Assembly (NCBI RefSeq): GCF_020215705.1
Contig: NZ_JAIWNB010000002.1
Location: 1-64,000, forward strand
DNA length: 64,000 nt
Origin: Nonomuraea aurantiaca
GTDB taxonomy: Bacteria; Actinomycetota; Actinomycetes; Streptosporangiales; Streptosporangiaceae
Reading direction: 5' to 3'
The position numbers and the translations under genes are program-made. Of this stretch, positions 34,202 through 44,034 are shown piece by piece (position 1 is the stretch's first letter; each line of letters starts with the position of its first letter). The notes under the pieces were generated by a model. The model had not been told where the DNA came from, searched no databases, and was given only the letters and a program-made list of their open reading frames with translations.

Positions 34202-35920
34202 ATGACCACCTCAACCCTTCTTCGCCGCCTCAGCGGCGCGGCCGTCGTCACCGCCCTCGCAGGTACGGGATTGATCGCCCTGACCGCCGCGCCCGCGGCC
34301 GCCGTCTCCCGCGCCGGCATCGTCTCCGTCGCTCAAAGCCAGCTCGGCAATGCCTCACGCAACCACGAGGATCCGGCGGGCAGCGGCTGCAACTACTACA
34401 CCGGGTACTTCCGGCCGTGGAAGCCCGCCTCCGGATGCGCCAGCAGCGACGGAGTCCAGTGGCGCAACAGCGACTGGTGCGCGGACTTCTCCAAGTACGT
34501 GTGGAAGAACGCGGGAGTGCCCGACGCCGAGGTCGATGAGACGAATGGGGGCGTACTCACCGGCTGGGCGAGCTCCTTCAAGGACTACGGCACCAAGCAC
34601 GGAACCTGGCACGCGCGTTCCACCGGTTACGCGCCCCAGCCCGGTGACGCGGTCGTCTTCGACTGGGACCAGAGCGGCGACATCGACCATGTCGGCATCG
34701 TCAAGTCCTCGAACGCCGGCACCGTCTACACCATCGAGGGCAACAGCGGTAACCGCATCAAGGAGAACAGCTACGCGCGCACGAACATCGACATCGTCGG
34801 CTATTCCGCACCCGTGGGCGCCGAGACCGGACCGCCCGCCACTCCTGCCGACGCGAGCGGCACCAGTGACGTGCGGGCCGACTTCAACGGTGACGGTCTG
34901 GAGGACGTGGCCGCGTTTTATGACTACCCCGGGGCTCGGACGGTGCTGTTCGTGTGGTCGGCCAAGGCCGGTGGCGGCTTCAACGCGCCGGTCAGTACGT
35001 GGGACTCGGGTGCGGGCAACTTCGAGCAGCCGCGCGCCAAGGCGGTCGCGGGTGACTTCAACGGCGACGGCCTCGGAGATGTCGGCACCTTCTACGACTA
35101 TCCGGGCGCCCGGACGGCTCTGTGGATCTGGACCGCCAAGGCCGGTGGTGGCTTCAATGCGCCGGTCAACGCCTGGGACTCCGGCGCGGGCAATTTCGAG
35201 CAGCCGCGCGCCAAGGCGGTCGCGGGTGACTTCAACGGCGACGGCCTGACCGATGTCGGCACTTTCTACGACTATCCGGGTGCCCGGACGGCGCTGTGGA
35301 TCTGGACTGCCAAGGCTGGTGGCGGCTTCAACGCACCCACCAACACGTGGGACTCCGGTGCGGGCAACTTCGAGCAGCCGCGCCTCAAGCCGGTCGCGGG
35401 CGACTTCAACGGTGACGGTCTCGGAGATGTCGGCGGTTTCTACGACTACCCCGGGGCTCGGACGGTGCTGTTCGTGTGGTCGGCCAAGGCCGGGGGTGGC
35501 TTCAACGCGCCGGTCAGTACGTGGGACTCGGGTGCGGGCAACTTCGAGCAGCCGCGCGCCAAGGCGGTCGCGGGTGACTTCAACGGCGACAAACTGACCG
35601 ACGTCGGCACCTTCTACGACTACTCAGGCGCCCGAACCGCCCTGTGGATCTGGACTGCCAAGGCTGGTGGCGGCTTCAACGTACCCACCAACACGTGGGA
35701 CTCCGGTGCGGGCAACTTCGAGCAGCCGCGTGCCAAGCCGGTCACAGGCGACTTCAACGGCGACGGCCACGGAGACATCGGCACCTTCTACGACTACCCC
35801 GGCGGCCGGACGGCCCTGTGGGTCTGGACCGCCAACACCAGCAGCGGCTTCAACGCACCCACGAACACCTGGGACTCCGGCGCAGGCAACTGGGACCAGT
35901 TCCGTACCAAGCCGGTCTGA
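34202..35920 (+). CDS. secreted CHAP-domain amidase with six FG-GAP/VCBS-like repeats
   Basis: A 572-residue exported protein. A signal peptide (MTTSTLLRRLSGAAVVTALA...PAAA) is cut near residue 34. A CHAP/NlpC-like cysteine peptidase domain follows, with candidate catalytic Cys93 in DWCADFSKYVWKNAG and His163 in DIDHVGIVKS. From Asp227 six 58-residue repeats begin DFNGDGLGDVGTFYDYPGAR, each with a DxNxDGxxD calcium-type loop. Start at ATG 34202 after AGAGGAC. It probably cleaves peptidoglycan stem peptides outside the cell, with the repeats as a beta-propeller-like binding module. A 12-bp-class hairpin (35929-35956) separates it from its paralogue. Confidence 0.87.
   Translation: MTTSTLLRRLSGAAVVTALAGTGLIALTAAPAAAVSRAGIVSVAQSQLGNASRNHEDPAGSGCNYYTGYFRPWKPASGCASSDGVQWRNSDWCADFSKYVWKNAGVPDAEVDETNGGVLTGWASSFKDYGTKHGTWHARSTGYAPQPGDAVVFDWDQSGDIDHVGIVKSSNAGTVYTIEGNSGNRIKENSYARTNIDIVGYSAPVGAETGPPATPADASGTSDVRADFNGDGLEDVAAFYDYPGARTVLFVWSAKAGGGFNAPVSTWDSGAGNFEQPRAKAVAGDFNGDGLGDVGTFYDYPGARTALWIWTAKAGGGFNAPVNAWDSGAGNFEQPRAKAVAGDFNGDGLTDVGTFYDYPGARTALWIWTAKAGGGFNAPTNTWDSGAGNFEQPRLKPVAGDFNGDGLGDVGGFYDYPGARTVLFVWSAKAGGGFNAPVSTWDSGAGNFEQPRAKAVAGDFNGDKLTDVGTFYDYSGARTALWIWTAKAGGGFNVPTNTWDSGAGNFEQPRAKPVTGDFNGDGHGDIGTFYDYPGGRTALWVWTANTSSGFNAPTNTWDSGAGNWDQFRTKPV
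34880..35917 (+). repeat. tandem 174-bp coding repeats (6 units)
   Basis: Six in-frame copies of a 58-codon unit, the last diverged (NWDQFRTKPV ending). Units are highly similar at the DNA level, so recombination or expansion is likely. The same unit forms the array at 36717-37754. Confidence 0.9.
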
Positions 35921-35928
35921 TCGCACGA

Positions 35929-35956
35929 GCCGGCTGCGGCCCGCGCCGCAGCCGGC
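35929..35956 (+). terminator. intergenic hairpin between the two hydrolase genes
   Basis: GCCGGCTGCGG pairs with CCGCAGCCGGC over 11 bp around CCCGCG, 9 nt after the first stop codon. It has no T-run, so it may be a terminator or attenuator, or stabilise the 3' end. Confidence 0.6.
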
Positions 35957-35981
35957 GGACTTCTCACCTCTGGAGAAAATC

Positions 35982-37757
35982 ATGAGAATCGAACGTCTCG
36001 GCGCGACCCCGCGCTTACCCGTAGTTCGCCGCCTGAGCGTGTCGGCCGTCCTGGCCGTAGGACTCCTCGCCGGTGGTGCTCTCCCTGCGGCGGCACAGGA
36101 GCCCACCCCCGCCCCCACCACCAGCCGCATTCCCGGCCCGGCCGGCGAGCCGGTGCCTGAGGCACTCGCGGCGTCACTGGCCTACACCGCCTGCGTGCCA
36201 GGCGGTGAGACCAGCGCGGACACTGGGATCGCCAACCAGGTCCGGCCGCAGATGAACGGCCCGCGTATGGGGAAGAGCGTGAACGCCTACAACGTCTCGT
36301 GCGCCCGGATCATCACCGCCACGTCCAAGGGCCGAGGTCTGGACAAGCGAGCGGCGGTGATCGCCGTGACCACCGCCATCACCGAGAGCACCCTGCACAA
36401 CTACACAGAGGCCGGCGATCACGACAGTCTGGGATTGTTCCAGCAGCGTCCGTCCCAGGGCTGGGGGACTCCCGCGCAACTGATCGATCCCGTGTACGCG
36501 ACCAACGCGTTCCTCAACGCCATGCTGCGCAAATTCCCGAACAACACATGGATGAGCGGGGACATAGGCGCCATCTGCCAGAAGGTGCAGGTGTCGGCGG
36601 TCCCGGACGCCTACGCCAAGGAGGTCCACGACGCCCAGCTCCTGGTCGACGCTCTGTGGAGTGCGGGGACGACACCGTCGACGGACCCTCCCTCCGGTGC
36701 CTCGGAGGTGAAGTCGGACTTCAACGGTGACGGTCTGGAAGACGTGGCCGCGTTCTACGACTATCCGGGGGCTCGGACGGTTCTGTTCGTGTGGTCGGCC
36801 AAGGCCGGTGGCGGCTTCAACGCGCCGGTCAGTACGTGGGACTCGGGTGCGGGCAACTTCGAGCAGTCGCGCGTCAAGCCGGTCGCGGGTGACTTCAACG
36901 GTGATGGGCTCGGGGATGTCGGCGGTTTCTACGACTATCCGGGGGCTCGGACGGCTCTGTGGGTCTGGACTGCCAAGGCTGGTGGTGGCTTCAATGCGCC
37001 GGTCAATGCCTGGGACTCGGGGGCGGGCAACTTCGAGCAGCCGCGCGCCAAGCCGGTCGCGGGCGACTTCAACGGCGACGGCCTCGGAGACGTCGGGACC
37101 TTCTACGACTACCCGGGGGCTCGGACGGCCCTGTGGGTCTGGACTGCCAAGGCTGGTGGTGGCTTCAACGCACCGGTCAACGCCTGGGACTCCGGGGCGG
37201 GCAACTTCGAGCAGCCGCGCGCCAAGCCCGTCACAGGCGACTTCAACGGCGACGGCCTCGGAGACGTCGGGACCTTCTACGACTACCCGGGGGCTCGAAC
37301 GGCCCTGTGGGTCTGGACTGCCAAGGCCGGTGGCGGCTTCAACGCACCCACCAACACGTGGGACTCCGGTGCGGGCAACTTCGAGCAGTCGCGCGCCAAG
37401 CCCGTCGCGGGTGACTTCAACGGCGACGGCCTCGGAGACCTCGGCACCTTCTACGACTACCCGGGGGCCCGGACGGCCCTGTGGATCTGGACCGCCAAGG
37501 CCGGTGGCGGCTTCAACCCGCCCACCAACACCTGGGACTCGGGGGCGGGCAACTTCGAGCAGTCGCGCGCCAAGCCCGTCGCGGGTGACTTCAACGGCGA
37601 CGGCCTCGGAGACATCGGCACCTTCTACGACTACCCGGGGGCTCGGACGGCCCTGTGGATCTGGACCGCCAAGGCCGGTGGCGGCTTCAACCCGCCCACC
37701 AACACCTGGGACTCGGGGGCGGGCAACTGGGACCAGTTCCGTACCAAGCCAGTCTGA
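35982..37757 (+). CDS. secreted lysozyme/transglycosylase-like protein with six FG-GAP/VCBS-like repeats
   Basis: A 591-residue exported protein. A signal peptide (MRIERLGATPRL...AVGLLAGGALPAAAQ) precedes a lysozyme-like domain with RAAVIAVTTAITESTLHNYT (candidate catalytic Glu135), HDSLGLFQQRPSQGWGTPAQ and DPVYATNAFLNAML. This domain is seen in many actinomycete secreted proteins. Six 58-residue repeats, nearly identical to those of the upstream CHAP protein, start at Asp246. ATG 35982 follows TGGAGAAAA. The two neighbours thus join different wall-cleaving heads to one shared tail and probably act on the same target, either in wall remodelling or against competitors. Confidence 0.85.
   Translation: MRIERLGATPRLPVVRRLSVSAVLAVGLLAGGALPAAAQEPTPAPTTSRIPGPAGEPVPEALAASLAYTACVPGGETSADTGIANQVRPQMNGPRMGKSVNAYNVSCARIITATSKGRGLDKRAAVIAVTTAITESTLHNYTEAGDHDSLGLFQQRPSQGWGTPAQLIDPVYATNAFLNAMLRKFPNNTWMSGDIGAICQKVQVSAVPDAYAKEVHDAQLLVDALWSAGTTPSTDPPSGASEVKSDFNGDGLEDVAAFYDYPGARTVLFVWSAKAGGGFNAPVSTWDSGAGNFEQSRVKPVAGDFNGDGLGDVGGFYDYPGARTALWVWTAKAGGGFNAPVNAWDSGAGNFEQPRAKPVAGDFNGDGLGDVGTFYDYPGARTALWVWTAKAGGGFNAPVNAWDSGAGNFEQPRAKPVTGDFNGDGLGDVGTFYDYPGARTALWVWTAKAGGGFNAPTNTWDSGAGNFEQSRAKPVAGDFNGDGLGDLGTFYDYPGARTALWIWTAKAGGGFNPPTNTWDSGAGNFEQSRAKPVAGDFNGDGLGDIGTFYDYPGARTALWIWTAKAGGGFNPPTNTWDSGAGNWDQFRTKPV
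36717..37754 (+). repeat. tandem 174-bp coding repeats (6 units), second array
   Basis: Six copies of the 58-codon FG-GAP-like unit, sharing long identical stretches with the array at 34880-35917, which indicates duplication and probable gene conversion between the two genes. Confidence 0.9.
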
Positions 37758-37773
37758 TCGTACGAGCCGGCTG

Positions 37774-37810
37774 CGACCGCCGCGATGATCACCGATCATC
37801 GCGGCGGTCG
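37774..37810. terminator. strong hairpin terminator
   Basis: GACCGCCGCGATGAT pairs perfectly over 15 bp with ATCATCGCGGCGGTC around a 5-nt loop, flanked by one more C-G pair, 17 nt after the stop of the lysozyme-like gene. Confidence 0.85.
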
Positions 37811-37887
37811 ACTGTCATGGACGCTGCCTGAGACAGAAGTGACTGATGTGCACATGGTGATACATCGGTCATGGGACCATTTCTGGT

Positions 37888-38685
37888 GTGAATGCGGTCA
37901 AGCAGGTGCCTCGGGGCGGGGATCGGCTGATCCGTGTGTCGATGACGGTCGTGGTGCTGGCGGTCGCGGCGGTGGCCGCGTGGGTGTCGTACTGGCATGC
38001 GGTGGCGGTGATCGAGAAGTACGGTGCCGAGGACGAGGTGTCGGCGCATCTGGTCCCGGCGACCGTGGACGGCATGATCTACGCGTCGTCGATGGTGCTG
38101 CTGTGGTGTGCCCGCTACCGCCTGCCGGTGCCGTCACTGGCCCGCTGGGCGCTGGCGCTGGGAGTCGCCGCGACACTGGCGGCGAACATCTTGCACGGGA
38201 TCGAGCGGGGACCCCTGGCCGCGGCGCTGGCCGCGTGGCCGGCGATCGCGTTGGTGATCTCCTACGAGCTGATCATGTGGGTGGTCCGCTCGGGTCGCGA
38301 AATCGCTGATCGCGCGTACGACGCGGGGCAGCCCGAGCGAGCGCCCGCACCCGTGACCGTCCTCTCAGACCAGGCGCCGCGGGTGCCGCAGACCGGACAA
38401 GTGGTGGACGCCACGCCGCAGATCGACCCTGGCGAACCGACGCAGGAAACAGGCGAGCGCCGGTCAGCGCCCGCCGAGCCCGAACCGGCTGCCACACGGG
38501 CAGGCCAAGACGCATCGGCGGGCGAAACCCGCGCGGACAGCGACCGGCGAGCGCAGGTGGCGGCCTTGCTCGCCCAGGATCCCCACATGACCGGGGCCGC
38601 GCTCGCCCGTACGCTCGGAGTGCACGAGACCACCGGGCGCAAATACCGCCGCGAAGCACTCAACGGCCACGGCCGCTCCGCATAA
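37888..38685 (+). CDS. DUF2637 (SpdB-like) membrane protein with C-terminal HTH
   Basis: A 265-residue protein with GTG start. Four hydrophobic segments lie within residues 15-135 (VVVLAVAAVAAWVSYWHAVA...DGMIYASSMVLLWCARYRLP...ALVISYELIMWVV). A charged Pro/Ala/Glu-rich linker follows, then a helix-turn-helix near the end (QVAALLAQDPHMTGAALART, LGVHETTGRKYRREAL). DUF2637/SpdB2 proteins belong to the intramycelial spread machinery of actinomycete plasmids and integrative conjugative elements. No tra, rep or integrase gene adjoins it, so it may be a leftover or a recruited regulator. Confidence 0.8.
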   Translation: MNAVKQVPRGGDRLIRVSMTVVVLAVAAVAAWVSYWHAVAVIEKYGAEDEVSAHLVPATVDGMIYASSMVLLWCARYRLPVPSLARWALALGVAATLAANILHGIERGPLAAALAAWPAIALVISYELIMWVVRSGREIADRAYDAGQPERAPAPVTVLSDQAPRVPQTGQVVDATPQIDPGEPTQETGERRSAPAEPEPAATRAGQDASAGETRADSDRRAQVAALLAQDPHMTGAALARTLGVHETTGRKYRREALNGHGRSA

Positions 38686-38780
38686 CGCCGAACCGGCCCG
38701 GACAGCATGCGAACTCTTCGTGGAACAGCCATGGAACGCCCTTAGAGAGGAGAACCGTCACCGTTCGTAAAGGAGAACAC

Positions 38781-39050
38781 ATGCGCCACCAGACCGGCTT
38801 CCAGCGCCGCGTGTTGACCGTCCTGGTCATGTTCGCCATGGCCCTCGGGTTCCCGGCCGCCGCCCAGGCGAGCTCTCTTTCCTCGACCGCTTTGCGCAGC
38901 AACGCCGCCGGCACCGCCAAGTGTGTCGGTCTGGCGAACAACGGCAGCACGGCCAATGGCACCCCGCTCGTGATCTGGGACTGCCACCTCCGCCCCGACC
39001 AGCAGTGGGGCCTGCCTGATTCTCCTGCGGCCTTCGGATTCGCTTCCTGA
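38781..39050 (+). CDS. small secreted protein with truncated ricin-type lectin motif
   Basis: Eighty-nine residues after a purine-rich site (AAAGGAGAAC). A signal peptide (RRVLTVLVMFAMALGFPAAA) is followed by GTAKCVGLANNGSTANGTPL and VIWDCHLRPDQQWGL. 'CVGLANNGSTANGTPLVIWDCHxxxxQQW' is the first QxW subdomain of RICIN beta-trefoil lectins. A full trefoil needs about 120 residues, so only one lobe remains before the frame ends in unrelated PDSPAAFGFAS. It is probably the truncated remains of a larger secreted lectin or glycosidase. Confidence 0.6.
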   Translation: MRHQTGFQRRVLTVLVMFAMALGFPAAAQASSLSSTALRSNAAGTAKCVGLANNGSTANGTPLVIWDCHLRPDQQWGLPDSPAAFGFAS

Positions 39051-39139
39051 TCGAGTTCTTCGCAGCCGGAAGCGCTCAGGGCCACCCCAGCAGGAGGTCC
39101 TGGGCGCTACCGGCTGACAGGAGACACGTGCTCGCGGGT

Positions 39140-40108
39140 CTACGCGCGGCCCAGCAGGGCCCGGGCCACCTCGACGTCCGTGATGAGGATGTTGATCCAG
39201 CGCCCCCGTACCGCTCCCCGGATCGCGGCGAGCTTGGCCGCGCCGCCCGCCACCCCGATGCGGCGCTCCACAGCGCGCAACTGGTCGGGGGCGATGCCGA
39301 TGATGCGGTCGTCGAAGTCGGCTTCGACGGCTCGCCCGTCGGCGTCGAAGTATCGGGTGCAGACGTCTCCCACGGCGCCGAGCTCCTGGAGCTGGCGCTG
39401 GTCCTCGGGGGCGATGGCGTTGCCGGAGCGGCGCAGCAGCGGGGAGGGTTCCAGGGTGCCGATGCCGAGGAGGGCCAGCGTGAGCCGTGACCACGACTTC
39501 ATGACCTCGGCGACGGCGGGCTCCTTCGACAGCATGTCGCGCAGTTCGCGGCTGTGGACGAGCGCGGCCGACGGCGCGAAGACGGGGCGCGCTCCGGTCA
39601 GCTCGGCGAGGCGGCTGGTGAGTCGGGTCGCGTGTAGTTGCACTTCGGGGCTGCCCGATCCGCCGACTATCTGGACGACCTCTTCCGCGACGGGGGTCGT
39701 CTTGGCCCGCATGACGTTGATCGCCTCCAGGAGCGTCGCGCTCCAGGAGGAGATGCCGATGACGTCGCCGCCTTTGAGCGTGGCGTCGAGGTAGGTGGCC
39801 GTCGCGGCGGCGAGCGCCGGGATGACGTCAGGTCCCACGCCCTCGGTCTCGACGACGACGGCGTCGCGCAGCCCGTACTGCTCGACGAGGGCTTCCTCGA
39901 GCTCGGCGTGCACGCCGTCGGGGGAGACGACCACGGTACGGACCACAGCGCGGTCGGCCGCCTCTTTGAGGAGGCGCGAGACGCGCGGCTGCGACATGTT
40001 GAGATGGGCGGCGATCTCTGGCTGGCGAAGCCCGCGCTCGTGGTACATGCGGGCCACCTTGACCAGCAGCCGCATGTGGTCGGGGCTGGGAGTCGAAGCG
40101 ATCACCAC
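39140..40108 (-). CDS. SorC-family sugar-responsive regulator
   Basis: A 322-residue SorC/DeoR-type regulator. The N-terminal HTH reads LLVKVARMYHERGLRQPEIA, AHLNMSQPRVSRLLKEAADR. The sugar-phosphate-binding domain includes GDVIGISSWSATLLEAINVM, VVQIVGGSGSPEVQLHATRL, LALLGIGTLEPSPLLRRSGN and AIRGAVRGRWINILITD. Such proteins respond to phosphorylated sugars. It is the last gene of the leftward sugar operon, after the binding-protein gene and a hairpin, and is its likely regulator. Candidate operator repeats lie upstream of the operon's first gene (49,102-49,134). Confidence 0.9.
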   Translation of the reverse strand: MVIASTPSPDHMRLLVKVARMYHERGLRQPEIAAHLNMSQPRVSRLLKEAADRAVVRTVVVSPDGVHAELEEALVEQYGLRDAVVVETEGVGPDVIPALAAATATYLDATLKGGDVIGISSWSATLLEAINVMRAKTTPVAEEVVQIVGGSGSPEVQLHATRLTSRLAELTGARPVFAPSAALVHSRELRDMLSKEPAVAEVMKSWSRLTLALLGIGTLEPSPLLRRSGNAIAPEDQRQLQELGAVGDVCTRYFDADGRAVEADFDDRIIGIAPDQLRAVERRIGVAGGAAKLAAIRGAVRGRWINILITDVEVARALLGRA

Positions 40109-40181
40109 GTGAGTCCCCGTCCTTTCTCGCTCCGGTGAGCGCGTCGCCCGGAGCGTCCGGTCTGCATGCTAGACGTTGGAG

Positions 40182-40210
40182 TGGCTAGAGGCGATGTCGT
40201 CGCCCCTAGC
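40182..40210 (-). terminator. hairpin between binding-protein and SorC genes
   Basis: GGCTAG-A-GGCGA pairs with TCGCC-C-CTAGCC around TGTCG (11 pairs, one mismatch), 11 nt after the binding-protein stop. It may end most transcripts or process the operon mRNA before the regulator gene. Confidence 0.6.
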
Positions 40211-40220
40211 CGCCGGCGCC

Positions 40221-41234
<1,014 letters not shown>

Positions 41235-41336
41235 TTACCTCCTGGAAGACGCGCCGGCGTGGACGCGGGATGGGGGGTGGGACCGGCTCTGGAACCGTTC
41301 CGGTTGGGAGAGTTCGGGAGTAGGGCGGGATGAGGG

Positions 41337-42488
41337 TCAGCGGGCGGGGGTGCCGGTGGCCGCCGGTTCGCCGGCGGTCTCCGGCTCGTCGGCCGTCGCG
41401 ACCGCGACCGCCGAGGCGGCGGCGCCGCGGCGCTGGAAGCGCTGCTGGGTCTGGTCGAGGATGACCGCGATGATGATCACGGTGCCCTTGATGAAGATCT
41501 GCCAGAACGTCGAGACGCCGACGATGACCAGGCCGTCGGCGAGGAAGCCGATGACCAGGGCGCCGACGAGAGTGCCGCGCACGTTCCCGCGGCCGCCGGA
41601 CAGGGCGGCGCCGCCGATGACGACGGCCGCGATGGCGTTGAGCTCGAAGCTGTCACCCGCCTGCGGCGCGGCGGAGGTGAGCTCTGAGGCGATGATGAGG
41701 CCGGACATCGCGGCGCAGGCTCCGGAGATCATGTAGACGATCACCTTGACGCGCTGCACGGGGACGCCGGTGAGTTCGGTGGCCCGCTCGTTGCCGCCCG
41801 TGGCGTAGAGCCAGCGGCCGAAGGGCGTCGAGCGGAGGAGTACGGCGACGACGACGGCGAGAATGATCATGATCCAGATCGCCACCGGAAGGCCGAGCGG
41901 CCGGCCACCGCCGATCCAGTCGAAGCCGGTGTTGTGGGTGCTGGGGTCGCCGCCCAGCTTGGGATAGGTGGTGCCGCCGGAGATCAGGAGAGCGGCGCCG
42001 CGCGCGACGTACAGCATGCCCAGGGTCGCGATGAAGGGCGCGACGTTCAGCCTGGTGATGAGGAGGCCGTTGATGCTGCCCATCACGGTGCCGGCCGCGA
42101 TGCACAGGATGACCACCGCCCACACCGGCGGGTAGGCGATGACACCGAACAGGCTCAGGTGCACGCCTTGGAGCAGTTCGCCGGCGATCACGCCCGACAG
42201 CCCGACGATGGAGCCGACCGACAGGTCGATGCCGCCCTTGAGGATCACCAGCAGCATGCCGAGCGCCAGGACGGCGTTAATGGCCACGTGCTTGATCATC
42301 GTGATCAGGTTGTCGACGGTGAGGAAGGAGTCGGACAGCAGGGCGAAGACGATGATCAGGACACCGAGCGCGATGAACGCACGTAGCTCGAAGATCGAAT
42401 TGAGCGTCTTCAGGCGGCGGGCCTCCGCCGCCGCCCGGCGGCGTTGCCGCAGCACGGCTGCGTGGTCGGTGGTCAGGGTGTCAGCCAT
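41337..42488 (-). CDS. sugar ABC transporter permease (RbsC type)
   Basis: A 383-residue membrane protein of the ribose/xylose-type permease family. It has NSIFELRAFIALGVLIIVFA, then AVLALGMLLVILKGGIDLSV, GSINGLLITRLNVAPFIATL GMLYVARG, IAAVVIGGAALSGGRGNVRG and TLVGALVIGFLADGLVIVGV. These include the BPD-like loop (GGxxLSGGxG) that contacts the ATPase. About ten helices. Its start overlaps the ATPase stop by 8 nt. Probably forms the channel as a homodimer for the sugar captured by the neighbouring lipoprotein. Confidence 0.92.
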   Translation of the reverse strand: MADTLTTDHAAVLRQRRRAAAEARRLKTLNSIFELRAFIALGVLIIVFALLSDSFLTVDNLITMIKHVAINAVLALGMLLVILKGGIDLSVGSIVGLSGVIAGELLQGVHLSLFGVIAYPPVWAVVILCIAAGTVMGSINGLLITRLNVAPFIATLGMLYVARGAALLISGGTTYPKLGGDPSTHNTGFDWIGGGRPLGLPVAIWIMIILAVVVAVLLRSTPFGRWLYATGGNERATELTGVPVQRVKVIVYMISGACAAMSGLIIASELTSAAPQAGDSFELNAIAAVVIGGAALSGGRGNVRGTLVGALVIGFLADGLVIVGVSTFWQIFIKGTVIIIAVILDQTQQRFQRRGAAASAVAVATADEPETAGEPAATGTPAR

Positions 42489-44034
42489 GGCTAACCTCTT
42501 CGGTGGTGTCGGCGCTGTCGGCCAGGCTCATCAGCTGGTCGCGGGTGATCTCGCCGGCCCGGAGGTCGGCGATCAGCCTGCCGCGGACCAGTACGAGCAG
42601 GCGGTCGGGGATGTGCAGCGCCTCTTCGGTCTCAGATGTGGTGAACAGCACCGCCAGGCCGCGTTCGGCCTGCCGCGCCATCAGTTCGAAGACGTCGGCC
42701 TTGGCGGCGACGTCGACGCCGCGGGACGGTTCGTCGAGCAGCAGCACGCGGGGGCCGGTCATCAGCGCCTTGCCGATGACGACCTTCTGCTGGTTGCCGC
42801 CGCTCAGCGAGCCGATCGGGGCGTCGGGGCCGCTGGTCTTGACGGTGACATCGGTGATCATCGTCTGGACGGCGGCGCGTTCCTTCGCGCGGTTGACGAA
42901 GAGGCGGCGCACGAAACCGGTCAGCGCGGCCAGGGACAGGTTCTGGCCCACGCTCATCGTCTGGACCAGCCCGTCGCGCTGGCGGTCCTCGGGGACCAGG
43001 GTCAGCCCGGTCTGGATACGGCGTCGTACGGTGCCCACGACCGGCTCGCCGTACAGGCGGATCTCTCCTGAGTCGGCGTGCAGGCGGCCGGCCAGGCATT
43101 CCAGGAGTTCGGTACGGCCACTGCCCATGAGCCCGTAGATGCCGACCGTCTCGCCGGCGCGGACGGTGAGCGAGACGCCGTCGACGGCCAGGCGGTCGGG
43201 GTTGGTGGGGTCGGCGACCGACAGCTCGACGATCTCGAGCGCCACCGGCCCGAGCTTGGGCTCGCGGGCCGGGAAGAGGTCGTCCTGGTCGCGGCCGACC
43301 ATCTTGCGTACGACCCAGGCGAGGTCGACGTCGGCGGCGGCGGCCGTGGCGACCATGGAGCCGTCGCGGAGCACGGCCACGTCGTCGGCGATGTCCAGCG
43401 CCTCCTCCAGGTGGTGGGAGATGTAGACGATCGCCACGCCTTCGGCCGTGAGCTCGCGGATGACCTGGAAGAGGACCGCCACCTCCGGGGCGCTCAGCGC
43501 CGACGTCGGCTCGTCCATGATCAGGATCCGGGCGTCCTGCAGCAGCGCGCGGGCGATCTCGACGAGTTGCTGCTGGCCCAGCCGCAGGTCGCCGACCATC
43601 AGATCGGGGTTCAGCGCCCCGTCCAGACGGCGGAGCACGGTGGCCGCCGCCGACCGCTCGGCCGCGCGGTCGACGAGGACGCCGCCGCGGGTCCGCTCCC
43701 GCCCGAGGAACAGGTTGTCCTGGATGCTCAGGTTCGAGCACAGGCTGAGTTCCTGATGGATGATCGAGATGCCGCGATCGGCCGCGTCCCGGGCGCTGCC
43801 GAACTCGACGACCCTCCCGTCGAGCTCCACCTGGCCGGTGGTGGGCGACTCGACCGCGCTGAGGATCTTCATCAGCGTCGACTTGCCGGCGCCGTTCTCG
43901 CCGAACAGCACCATCACGCGCCCCGGGACGATGTCGAGCGAGACGCCCTTGAGCGCCTGCGTCCCGCCGTACACCTTGGTGACGTCGATCGCCCGCAGCA
44001 CCGGCGTCGTGGCGGTGTCCCGCGCCGCCGTCAC
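42481..44034 (-). CDS. sugar ABC transporter ATP-binding protein (RbsA type, two domains)
   Basis: A 517-residue duplicated ATPase. Domain 1 has Walker A GENGAGKST, signature LRLGQQQLVEIARAL and Walker B ILIMDEPTSAL. Domain 2 has GLMGSGRTEL in place of a normal Walker A, signature LSGGNQQKVVIGKAL and LLLDEPSRGVDVAAK. This degenerate second Walker A is normal for RbsA/MglA-type proteins. I start at GTG 44034 (VTAARDTATTPVLRAIDVTK), which overlaps the DUF2291 stop as GTGA. The much longer open frame in phase upstream is a shadow of neighbouring genes. Powers uptake of the operon's sugar. Confidence 0.92.
   Translation of the reverse strand: MTAARDTATTPVLRAIDVTKVYGGTQALKGVSLDIVPGRVMVLFGENGAGKSTLMKILSAVESPTTGQVELDGRVVEFGSARDAADRGISIIHQELSLCSNLSIQDNLFLGRERTRGGVLVDRAAERSAAATVLRRLDGALNPDLMVGDLRLGQQQLVEIARALLQDARILIMDEPTSALSAPEVAVLFQVIRELTAEGVAIVYISHHLEEALDIADDVAVLRDGSMVATAAAADVDLAWVVRKMVGRDQDDLFPAREPKLGPVALEIVELSVADPTNPDRLAVDGVSLTVRAGETVGIYGLMGSGRTELLECLAGRLHADSGEIRLYGEPVVGTVRRRIQTGLTLVPEDRQRDGLVQTMSVGQNLSLAALTGFVRRLFVNRAKERAAVQTMITDVTVKTSGPDAPIGSLSGGNQQKVVIGKALMTGPRVLLLDEPSRGVDVAAKADVFELMARQAERGLAVLFTTSETEEALHIPDRLLVLVRGRLIADLRAGEITRDQLMSLADSADTTEEVSHG

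Noticed and set aside
34880..37754. Regularly spaced repeats that could suggest a CRISPR array
   Set aside because: The units are 174 bp, directly adjoining and in frame within two secreted proteins; there are no spacers and no cas genes.
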